Shown one piece after another: positions 46,673-53,826 of a stretch of 64,000 nucleotides of DNA. Every line of letters begins with the position of its first letter. Position 1 is the stretch's first letter. The position numbers were made by a program, and so were the translations under genes. Origin of the DNA: CBDCNP01 sp965222425 (GTDB lineage Bacteria; Acidobacteriota; Vicinamibacteria; Marinacidobacterales; DATDRI01); NCBI GenBank assembly GCA_965222425.1, contig CBDCTW010000005.1, positions 62,001 through 126,000 on the forward strand, in the 5' to 3' direction. The notes under the pieces are model-generated. The model saw nothing but the letters and a program-made list of their open reading frames with translations. It had not been told where the DNA came from and did not search any database.

Positions 46673-48328
46673 TTGGCCTTCGACTTCACCGCTTACCTTC
46701 CCGCAGCGGCTCTCATACCGCCACGCCAGGCGCATGGAGTCACGGTCGAAATTCCGTCACGACTCAACCTGGCCGACGAGCTACTGCGTCGTGTGATGGA
46801 TTCCGGTCTCGCCGAAACGCCCGCCATCTACTACAAGGACGAGATCATCAGCTACCGGGAGCTCGACGAGAGGGCCAGTCGGCTCGCGGGGGGGCTTCGT
46901 AGCCTAGGCGTTGAGCCGACCGATCGAGTTCTCCTTCGTTTTCCTAATCGACCCGAGTTCGTCGTCGCCTGGTTCGCCCTTCAAAAGCTCGGAGCGGTCG
47001 TGCTGGCTACCATGCCGCTGCTTCGCGCTCGGGAGTTGGAATACGTTGCCAACGACTCACGAGTAAAGGTGGCCCTGGTCTCTTCTGACCTTTACGAAGA
47101 GTTGGAGAAAGCACGACCCAAGCTCGAGACTGTTCAAAAAATCGTTGTATCGGGAGACGGAGCGTCAGGCTCGACAAGCTCACCCGGCTCAACAGGCTCG
47201 CCGACCTTCGAGGAGCTCGCGGCGTCCGAACCCGTGCACTCGGTGGAGATCGGTCGGGACGATCCGGCGCTCATCGCTTACACATCGGGAAGCACCGGTG
47301 TTCCCAAGGGCTGTGTCCACTTCCCGAGCGACGTACTCGCTTCCGCGGACACGTATGGCAAGAAAGTCCTCGCCCCGGAGCCGGGAGATATCTTCACCGG
47401 TCATCCGCCCCTCGCCTTCACCTTCGGACTCGGCGGGTTGCTGGTCTATCCGCTTCGGTTCGGTGCTGCGACATGTCTCATCGAGCGGTTTACGCCCGAG
47501 ACGATGTTAGAAACCATCACTCGGTACCGCGCGACCGTCGCGTTCTGCGCACCGACTTCCTACAAACTCATGATGCAGGTCGAGGACGCACGGCAACGGT
47601 TCGATCTCTCGAGCCTTCGTGCGCCGGTGAGCGCCGGGGAGACTCTGCCAGCGATTACCTTCGAACAATGGAAGGAGATGTTCGACATGGAGCTCCTCGA
47701 CGGGATCGGGAGCACCGAGTTGTTTCACATCTTCATTTCCTCTCAGCCGGGTCGTGCGCGGGCCGGAGCGACGGGCGAGGTCGTTCCGGGCTATCAGGCA
47801 AGAGTAGTGGACGAAGAAATGCGGGATCTTCCCGACGGAGAGCCGGGGATGCTCGCCGTTTCCGGACCCACGGGTTGCAAGTACTGGAACAAGCCGGAGC
47901 GTCAGAAGCGGTATGTCCGCGAAGGCTGGAATTTACCCGGGGACATCTATACGCGCGACTCAGAAGGCTACTTCCACTACCAATGCCGCGGCGACGACCT
48001 GATTATCACTTCCGGCTATAACATCGCCGGCCCGGAGGTGGAGAACGTTCTGATGGAGCACGCGGCGGTTGCGGAAACGGCGGTCGTCGCTTCACCGGAC
48101 GAGCTTCGCGGGCACATCGTGAAGGCCTTCATCGTGCTGAACAAGGGCTTCGACGCCGGGGCCGAGCTCACCGAAGAGCTCCAAAACCATGTCCGCGGGC
48201 AGCTCGCGCCGTACAAGTATCCTCGCGAAGTCGAGTTCGTATCCGAGCTTCCTCGCACCCAAACCGGCAAGATCCGTCGGGTGGAACTGCGACAGCAGGA
48301 ATTGGAAAGAAAAAAGACAAAAGACTAG
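46673..48328 (+). CDS. AMP-dependent acyl/aryl-CoA synthetase (benzoate-CoA ligase-like)
   Basis: 551 residues from TTG 46673, preceded by GGGGGGAG. ANL-superfamily motifs: P-loop ALIAYTSGSTGVPKGCVHFP (about residues 200-219), A5 LLDGIGSTELFHIFIS, A7 LPGDIYTRDSEGYFHYQCRG with the hinge DDLIITSGYNI, and the catalytic Lys near the C-terminus in PRTQTGKIRRVEL. N-terminal LIPPRQ and 'NLADELLRR' resemble benzoate- and 2-aminobenzoate-CoA ligases. An insertion with repeated SGSTSSPGSTGSPT lies near residue 165. Likely activates an aromatic acid. Monocistronic, downstream of the insertion sequence. Confidence 0.9.
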   Translation: MAFDFTAYLPAAALIPPRQAHGVTVEIPSRLNLADELLRRVMDSGLAETPAIYYKDEIISYRELDERASRLAGGLRSLGVEPTDRVLLRFPNRPEFVVAWFALQKLGAVVLATMPLLRARELEYVANDSRVKVALVSSDLYEELEKARPKLETVQKIVVSGDGASGSTSSPGSTGSPTFEELAASEPVHSVEIGRDDPALIAYTSGSTGVPKGCVHFPSDVLASADTYGKKVLAPEPGDIFTGHPPLAFTFGLGGLLVYPLRFGAATCLIERFTPETMLETITRYRATVAFCAPTSYKLMMQVEDARQRFDLSSLRAPVSAGETLPAITFEQWKEMFDMELLDGIGSTELFHIFISSQPGRARAGATGEVVPGYQARVVDEEMRDLPDGEPGMLAVSGPTGCKYWNKPERQKRYVREGWNLPGDIYTRDSEGYFHYQCRGDDLIITSGYNIAGPEVENVLMEHAAVAETAVVASPDELRGHIVKAFIVLNKGFDAGAELTEELQNHVRGQLAPYKYPREVEFVSELPRTQTGKIRRVELRQQELERKKTKD

Positions 48329-48336
48329 ACAGTATT

Positions 48337-48386
48337 GACAGGATGACAGGACTTGGTCCCTATCTTGTTAATCCTGTTATCCTGTC
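48337..48386. terminator. Bidirectional hairpin between convergent genes
   Basis: GACAGGATGACAGGA (48337-48351) and TCCTGTTATCCTGTC (48372-48386) form a 15-bp stem with one mismatch and a 20-nt loop. It sits between the convergent CoA synthetase and Fe-S protein genes, where a two-way terminator is expected. It lacks a strong T-run, so a dispersed repeat palindrome is the alternative. Confidence 0.55.
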
Positions 48387-48392
48387 TGATCT

Positions 48393-49409
48393 TCAGACCT
48401 TGAAGGACTTGGGCCAGGGCTTGCGGTAGGCAACCTCTCCGATCCAGCGGCGTTGGGCTTGGTAGGCGCCGGGCGGGATTTCCCTTTTTTCGACCTCCAG
48501 CATCTCGAGGAGACGTTTCGTCTTCTCGGGGGTGCCTTCGGGAATGTCCTCCAGAGCATCCTCGAGAGCGGCGTAGTCTTCGCCCACCGGGCAGACGTCC
48601 TGGCAGCGGCGGCAGCCGGTAATGACGCCGGCCCCTCGCAAAATACTCTGCCAAAGGTTGAAGCTATCCTCCGAGCGGATCATCTCCTTCTGTTTGGCGA
48701 CGTCGGTCTCATCCAAGATGTTGACCAGATGGTCGGTGAGTTGGGCGAAACCGTGCGGCGAGCGGTAACGATCGCAAGCCTCCCAGTCTCGATTCCAATG
48801 TTGGACGACGTCTCCCGGGCACGTCTCGAGGCACCGCCCGCACTCGGGCCCGAGACAGAGCGCTTCTTCGATGCGTCTGTCTGCTTCACAGCCCACCGAG
48901 CACAACACCGCGGTGAGGATCACCCGCGGTCCGTACTCGGGTGTAAGCAGTTGCAAGTTTAGGCCGAGGGTTCCCAAGCCCGCTTCGACCGCAGCATGGG
49001 TTAGCGATAAAAGCGTCTTTTGATGCTCCTCCGGTTTGTCCTGGTAGCGCCACGCGTCGACGTGGGTGGGAGGAATAATGACCGACGGATAGCCCTTGTC
49101 CTCGAGCCAGTAAACGAGCTCGATCGAGGCTTCCTCCAAGAGCGTCAATGTCAGCTCGTCGTTGTAGTACTTGTGGCGGTCGTTCCAGGGAAGGATACGA
49201 GAAGTGCCACTTGTATATTTCTTCGCCATGACGATGACGCGATCGCTGTCATAGTCGGTGATATCGGACGGTCGGCGCGGATCGCTCGGATCGGGAGGGT
49301 GTTCCTCCATCAACTTACCGTCGGCGATACCGGCCAGGTCGGCACCGAGCTCTCGTGCCTTCGCCTTGATTTCTTGGGCGGTGAGCGGTGCTTGGTAGAT
49401 TTCGACCAT
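48393..49409 (-). CDS. Reductive-dehalogenase/QueG-like 4Fe-4S protein (paralogue 1)
   Basis: 338 residues from ATG 49409, 10 nt after the preceding paralogue. N-terminal KAKARELGADLAGIADG, then RVIVMAKKYTSGTSR, AAVEAGLGTLGLNLQLLTPE (the 'EAGLG..G....TPEYG.R' block shared by RdhA and QueG), and two iron-sulfur sites: CLGPECGRCLETCPGD and CRRCQDVCPVGEDY. No Tat signal, so probably cytoplasmic. RdhA/QueG enzymes hold a corrinoid and two 4Fe-4S clusters and carry out reductive eliminations or epoxide reduction; cofactor and substrate here are inferred, not shown. Last gene of the selenoprotein cluster. Confidence 0.85.
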   Translation of the reverse strand: MVEIYQAPLTAQEIKAKARELGADLAGIADGKLMEEHPPDPSDPRRPSDITDYDSDRVIVMAKKYTSGTSRILPWNDRHKYYNDELTLTLLEEASIELVYWLEDKGYPSVIIPPTHVDAWRYQDKPEEHQKTLLSLTHAAVEAGLGTLGLNLQLLTPEYGPRVILTAVLCSVGCEADRRIEEALCLGPECGRCLETCPGDVVQHWNRDWEACDRYRSPHGFAQLTDHLVNILDETDVAKQKEMIRSEDSFNLWQSILRGAGVITGCRRCQDVCPVGEDYAALEDALEDIPEGTPEKTKRLLEMLEVEKREIPPGAYQAQRRWIGEVAYRKPWPKSFKV

Positions 49410-49419
49410 ACCGCGGAAA

Positions 49420-50454
49420 CTATCCCTTCGCGGACCGTGCCAAAAGCTCTTTTTGTTTGTCGCGGAATTTCTTAACGTGCCGTGCGACGAGTCCTTGATA
49501 CCCTTCCGGCCCCACCCATCGGACGTTCCATTCATTGAGACCTTCGATGTGATCTCCACGCTTGCGGGCAGCCTTGAACCCCTTCGCCTTGGCGATCTTT
49601 TCGTCAGTCGTTTCGGGAATGAACTTCTGTATCTCTACCAAGTGCGCGTAGTAGTCATCTCCGACCGGGCAGACCGCGAGGCATCTCGGACAATCCCCGA
49701 AGGAGCCGACCACCCGGAGCAACCCCTGCCAGAATCCGTACAAGTCACGCGACTTCAGCATTGCCGTCTTGGCCTCGCGGGGCGACGCGACGAACCGCTC
49801 GAAATACTTGAGGATGGTGATGAAGCCAAACTCTTGCGCTTCTTTCGCGCAATCGCGTTTGTCGATGTCGAAATGCCCGATGGCATCGGTTGGACAACTG
49901 TAAAGACAACGGCTGCAGGACTCGCCGATACACACCTGCTCAGTGATGGGTGCATCGGGCTTGAGCTCGAGCTCGGTCAAGATTCCGGTGAGGTATACGC
50001 GCGGCCCGTACTCCGGTGTCAGGATGTTTACTTCTAGACCGAACGTGCCGAGCCCCGCCTCGATCCCGAGATGACGGGTGCTGAGCCTTCCGTAACTGGC
50101 TCGTTTGTAGTTCCAGTCCGTCTCCTGGGCAGCGGTCACAAACGAGGGGTAGCCGGCACGCTCCAGGTGCTCGGCCAACCGGTAGGCAACCTTGTCCATC
50201 TTCCGAAGCACCAGCATGTCCAGGTACTGAACCGGCACATTGGACTTGCAGCGGAAGGCACCGACCGGGATGCGTTGCACGACGACGATGACGCTCTTGC
50301 AATGGGGGGAAATGCGCTCCGGCGTCTGCGGATACTTAGGATCGGGAGGGAACGCGTTGAGCGTCTTAGCGCTCGCGATGCCGACGAGGTCGGCCCCCAG
50401 CTCAAGGGCAAGTTCTTTGACTCTCGCGGCATCGATAGTTTGCGTAGCGGCCAC
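49420..50454 (-). CDS. Reductive-dehalogenase/QueG-like 4Fe-4S protein (paralogue 2)
   Basis: 344 residues from GTG 50454. The start overlaps the stop of the deiodinase-like gene (TAGTG), so translation is coupled; the longer frame upstream belongs to that gene. Same layout as its neighbour: VKELALELGADLVGIASAKT, KSVIVVVQRIPVGAF, RHLGIEAGLGTFGLEVNILT, and cluster motifs CIGESCSRCLYSCPTDAI and CPRCLAVCPVGDDYYAH. Probably cytoplasmic and possibly a partner of paralogue 1. The coupling to a putative selenoprotein of the deiodinase fold is the main clue to a dehalogenation or thiol-redox role. Confidence 0.85.
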   Translation of the reverse strand: MAATQTIDAARVKELALELGADLVGIASAKTLNAFPPDPKYPQTPERISPHCKSVIVVVQRIPVGAFRCKSNVPVQYLDMLVLRKMDKVAYRLAEHLERAGYPSFVTAAQETDWNYKRASYGRLSTRHLGIEAGLGTFGLEVNILTPEYGPRVYLTGILTELELKPDAPITEQVCIGESCSRCLYSCPTDAIGHFDIDKRDCAKEAQEFGFITILKYFERFVASPREAKTAMLKSRDLYGFWQGLLRVVGSFGDCPRCLAVCPVGDDYYAHLVEIQKFIPETTDEKIAKAKGFKAARKRGDHIEGLNEWNVRWVGPEGYQGLVARHVKKFRDKQKELLARSAKG

Positions 50455-51113
50455 TAGTGGTCTGTCGCGCCCCTTCCCGCCAAACGCTCTTCCAGGTAGC
50501 TTTCCACCTCCTCCGGCTTGAATCCGAAAGGCCCCATGTCTCCCTTGTAGGCGATCGTGCCATCGGTGTCGATGACGTAGAACCTTTCCGGCCACGCTGC
50601 GTAACAAGCCATGGCGGTGTTCTGGATGTCGTCGACGAGCGTCGGAGTCTCCACATCCATCTTGTCGATGAAAGTCTTGGCGAGATCCATCCGCGCCTCG
50701 AAAGAATTTGGTTGGTTATAGACGATGTCCCCCTCGGTGTTGCTATCCACTTGCCACTCGTCCCCGGGATGAGCCTCTTTGATGTAAACGATGGCGAACT
50801 CGGCGTCGTTTCGATATTTTTTCCTCAGCTCTTCGACTTCGGCCAAACTGGCTCGAAAAGGCGGTCAGGTGTAGCTCCCGAAGATGAGAACCAATGGCTT
50901 CTGTTTGAACAGATCGGATAACTTTTGGGTCCCACCGTCCGCACTCGCGAGCTCCAAGTCCGGAGCCAGATCGCCCACCCGCAGCGTGCCTTCTGAACGG
51001 ATGTCGTACTCGTTGTAGAGGATCCATGCCTTCCCGAGAGCGTAGTAGTAGCCCTGGCTGGCGAGCGCTGCAACCGCTACTAGCACCGCCATTCCAATCA
51101 GCCACTTCTTCAT
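50454..51113 (-). CDS. Deiodinase-like thioredoxin-fold selenoprotein (TGA = selenocysteine)
   Basis: 219 residues if TGA 50865-50867 (codon 83) is read as selenocysteine. ATG 51113 follows GGAGGG; membrane anchor WLIGMAVLVAVAALASQGYY. The active site reads LVLIFGSYT-U-PPFRASL, the same arrangement as the F-G-S-x-T-U-P-P-F site of iodothyronine deiodinases. After the TGA the family pattern goes on undisturbed: FAIVYIKEAHPGDEW, ARMDLAKTFID, LVDDIQNTAMACYAAWPERF, YVIDTDGTIAYKGDMGPFGF, EEVESYLEERL. This corresponds to the deiodinase EAH..D.W, PER.Y.I and Y.G..GP blocks. A SECIS-like hairpin follows the TGA. Bacterial members may act as thiol oxidoreductases or dehalogenases. Alternative: a nonsense mutation of Cys. 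Confidence 0.85.
50837..50858 (-). promoter_or_regulatory. Putative bacterial SECIS element of the deiodinase-like gene
   Basis: Starting 6 nt after the TGA, the mRNA can fold TTTCG-A-GCC, loop AGTTT, GGC-CGAAG: eight pairs with one bulged A. The loop's G is 17 nt after the TGA. A short stem with a G in the first two loop positions, 16-37 nt from the UGA, is the published description of bacterial SECIS elements. Confidence 0.65.
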
Positions 51114-51129
51114 GGTCCCTCCTTCCGGT

Positions 51130-51945
51130 TCAGCTCGGATCGGGCGCCGGAGATGTGTCGACCGGTGCGATGTCACCCATGTCGGGATCGAGCTGAAGGG
51201 TATCCGCAATCTTCGTGTAGCTCGAGAACATCTGAGTCATCCCCAAGACCTCCATGACTCCTTTGTTGCCGACTCCCAGCCGGCGCATCTCGGCAAGGTG
51301 AAAGGCGGTGCCGAATCGGGAGCTCGTCGTGACCGACACCGCGAATGCCAGCGCCTCCTTGAAACGTCTGGTGAGCCGCCTATCGCTGAACGCGTGTCGG
51401 ACCGTCTCCCAAAGGTCACCCAGATAGCCCGGGTCATGCGCCGCGATTCGAAATGGCAGCGGCACCTTCTTGCTCTGGTAGAAGTCCCGGATATCCGCGA
51501 AACAGAGAGCGGTACGCTCATCGTCGGTCTCCTCGTCTATCGGCTCGATAAGATGGGTATTGACGTCGGGAGACAGAGAATCGGTGACCACGTTCAGCGC
51601 GTTGGTGATGCCCACCGTGTTCGCCGCCTCGTACCAGAGCGCGTCTTCTTTCATCCCTTGCAGCTTCCCGGCCGCAGTATGCGCCTTCACTCAATACTCG
51701 CAGGCGTTCACGCCACTGACGACGGAGGCCACCATCTCCTTTTCGGCGCGCGTGAACTCTCCAGGTTCGGCGGCCCGCTTCATGGCGCGGCCATGGGGAG
51801 CGCCGAACCCCGGGTCCCACGCCATGACCAAGCTCATCGCCGGGGGTGTCTTGAAATCGTAGTTGAACCACTCCTTGGCCACCTCGAAGCGCTTCTGCAA
51901 CTTCTCGGGATACTCGGAGACGTTTCTCAATCGGACCGTCGGCAT
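51130..51945 (-). CDS. AhpD/carboxymuconolactone-decarboxylase-like selenoprotein (C-x-x-U)
   Basis: 271 residues if TGA 51691-51693 (codon 85) is selenocysteine. ATG 51945 with AAGGAGG 5 nt upstream. N-terminal half: MSLVMAWDPGFGAPHGRAMK, EPGEFTRAEKEMVASVVSGV, then NACEY-U-VKAHTAAGKL. AhpD-like proteins have C-x-x-C-x-x-x-H there, so UGA replaces the second, nucleophilic cysteine and the His follows at the right place. The remaining frame is clean: LWYEAANTVGITNALNVVTD, FKEALAFAVSVTTSSRFG, FHLAEMRRLGVGN. AhpD enzymes act as disulfide reductases or peroxidases. A SECIS-like hairpin follows the TGA. It lies 16 nt upstream of the deiodinase-like gene. Alternative: decay by TGT/TGC to TGA. Confidence 0.83.
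51659..51676 (-). promoter_or_regulatory. Putative bacterial SECIS element of the AhpD-like gene
   Basis: The mRNA can pair TGCGGC with GCTGCA around the loop CGGGAA (six pairs, one of them G-U). The first loop G is 22 nt after the TGA. Stem length, loop size and spacing fit the bacterial SECIS consensus as does the element in the neighbouring gene, though the sequences differ. Confidence 0.6.
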
Positions 51946-51965
51946 GGGTTCCTCCTTTATTAGTA

Positions 51966-52664
51966 TCAAAGATCGAGACCGAACTCCAGGCGAGGAGCCT
52001 CGGCATTCAGAACGACATGGTGTTGCGGAGCGGTCCAAGACTCCGTCAACAACTCAGCCAGCGCATCGAGTAGTGCGGGTACGTCCTGGGAAGCCGAATC
52101 ATGCAAACCTTCGGCGACGATCAGCGCACGTGTCGTCCCCGGTCCCACCGCCGATCTCTTGCTCTGGCGAAACGTCCACCGGCGAGCGTGAGCTTGGTTC
52201 GACGCGTCGGCGAAAATCACTTCCCCTTGAGGTGGGGTCTCGATTTCCCCGGAGAAAGTGAGGAATTGCTCGACACCTTTCGAGTGTCGGACCTCGAGAT
52301 GCCGATCCACTTTGACGAGATCGAAGACGGCAACCGGAAGGGCGAAAGCCAATGAGACCGCATTACAGAGATCGACCAGAGGATGAAGACGAGGCAAATC
52401 GCCTTCCATACGGAGGCGACGGAGAAGGGCCTCGGCGGCGGAGCGATACTGGGTAGGCTTCATTCCCATCTGAGCGTAGGCGCGGCGCCAGGCAACGATC
52501 TCCGGGAGCTGCGACTCCGGGCCCTCTTTTGACCGTTCTCGGGCGCGGTCGAACCAGGGCGCGAGGCTCACGTCGGCATCGGCATGCACCCCGGAAACGA
52601 CCAGCACTCCGGGGACGAGCTGTGGAAACTTCCGCCACAATTCGTCGGAATGGCAGAAATACAT
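51966..52664 (-). CDS. B3/B4 tRNA-binding domain protein
   Basis: 232 residues from ATG 52664, which lies 2 nt after the previous stop. The core matches the B3/B4 fold of phenylalanyl-tRNA synthetase beta chains as found in stand-alone proteins: EIVAWRRAYAQMGMKPTQYR, SAAEALLRRLRMEGDLPRLH, PLVDLCNAVSLAFALPVAVF, GEVIFADASNQAHARRWTFR. Stand-alone members are thought to edit or bind aminoacyl-tRNA or amino acids, without firm evidence. It lies in the same transcript as the two putative selenoproteins, 20 nt upstream of the first. Confidence 0.85.
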   Translation of the reverse strand: MYFCHSDELWRKFPQLVPGVLVVSGVHADADVSLAPWFDRARERSKEGPESQLPEIVAWRRAYAQMGMKPTQYRSAAEALLRRLRMEGDLPRLHPLVDLCNAVSLAFALPVAVFDLVKVDRHLEVRHSKGVEQFLTFSGEIETPPQGEVIFADASNQAHARRWTFRQSKRSAVGPGTTRALIVAEGLHDSASQDVPALLDALAELLTESWTAPQHHVVLNAEAPRLEFGLDL

Positions 52665-52666
52665 GG

Positions 52667-53821
52667 TTAGTTCGCTCCAACGAGACTCTGGTACTTTGCC
52701 ACGAAACGGCGATCGATCCAATCCTTGATCCACCAGGCGGGATGACTATGCGTGATGTAGGACTTGTATCGCAACAGGGCCTTTCCGTCGGCAGTATTAA
52801 GGATGGAAAGAAAACCTTCTTGGGGTCGGTAGCTAGGCCGGGACCCCTGGCCGATCGCCGAAAGAAGGCTCTCCCAAAGTACCGGGGCCTCTCGCACCGC
52901 ATAGACCCCCGCCTTCGGTGTCGCCGGATAGTTAGCCAGCGTGACACAGTCGCCGACGCCAAACACATTGGCATCGCTCAACGAGCGAAGGGAGTCGTCG
53001 ACGAGAAGGAATCCGCGACCGTCGAGCTGGAGCTTCGAGCCTTCAAATATCCCGGGGCCGGCCGGTCCGGTGAGCCACACGGTCAGGTCACTCTCGACGC
53101 GAGAAGCGTCCTCGAGCTCGACCGTGTCCGGGTAGACCTTGACGACTCTCCGGCCGGTACGCGCGTTGATCTTCTGGTCCTTCAGGATACTTTCGGCGCG
53201 TTCTCGAAACCGCTCCGAGTACCCCGGGAGAATCCCGTCTGAACCCTCGAGGATCTTTATCTCCCGACGGCCACCGGCGTCGTCGAGCACTGCGGCCATT
53301 GCACAGGCTATCTCCACGCCGGCCGGCCCGCCGCCTACGACGGCGGCATGTCGCGTTTTGCTCCCGTCCCGATGAGCGAGCTCGAGTATGCGGCGATGGA
53401 GTTCGACCGCCCGGGAAATGGGTTTCACGAGCGCCGCGTGCGGCCCTGCGGAATCCCCTGCGATGGTCCGGGATCCCACGTTGAAGGAAACGACATCGTA
53501 TTCGATCTCCTCACCGCCTTCCAAGCGAACGATCCGGCAGGTGGGATCGAGGCCGATCGCTCGCTTGCAGATGAACTCACCCCCTGCCGCGGTGATCAGA
53601 GATGGCAGGTCGAAGGCGATCTCTTCCTCCAGGTAGCTTCCACGGAGATACCCCGGCACCATTCCCGAGTAGTGGTGCTTGTCGAATTGGGACACCACGG
53701 TTAGCTTCGCCCACGAACCGGACGTCAGCCTGGACATGAGAATGAGACGTCGGATCACCTCCATGTGCCCGTGCCCCGCTCCAACCAGAACCAGTCGTAC
53801 TTTGCCCCCTGCTTCCACCAT
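52667..53821 (-). CDS. FAD/NAD oxidoreductase of the SelD-fused type, stand-alone
   Basis: 384 residues: FAD-binding RLVLVGAGHGHMEVIRRLIL, then HHYSGMVPGYLRGSYLEEEI, VVSFNVGSRT, second nucleotide site HAAVVGGGPAGVEIACAMAA, ILPGYSERFRERAESILKDQ, VFGVGDCVTLANYPATPKAG and PAWWIKDWIDRRFVAKYQSL. This NDH2-like form, with H-x-H after the first GxG and 'YSGM.PG', resembles the pyridine-nucleotide-disulfide oxidoreductase found fused to the N-terminus of selenide water dikinase (SelD). Here SelD is absent. Its place 2 nt upstream of a transcript with two putative selenoproteins suggests a selenium-related redox role. Confidence 0.8.
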   Translation of the reverse strand: MVEAGGKVRLVLVGAGHGHMEVIRRLILMSRLTSGSWAKLTVVSQFDKHHYSGMVPGYLRGSYLEEEIAFDLPSLITAAGGEFICKRAIGLDPTCRIVRLEGGEEIEYDVVSFNVGSRTIAGDSAGPHAALVKPISRAVELHRRILELAHRDGSKTRHAAVVGGGPAGVEIACAMAAVLDDAGGRREIKILEGSDGILPGYSERFRERAESILKDQKINARTGRRVVKVYPDTVELEDASRVESDLTVWLTGPAGPGIFEGSKLQLDGRGFLLVDDSLRSLSDANVFGVGDCVTLANYPATPKAGVYAVREAPVLWESLLSAIGQGSRPSYRPQEGFLSILNTADGKALLRYKSYITHSHPAWWIKDWIDRRFVAKYQSLVGAN

Positions 53822-53826
53822 TTGGT

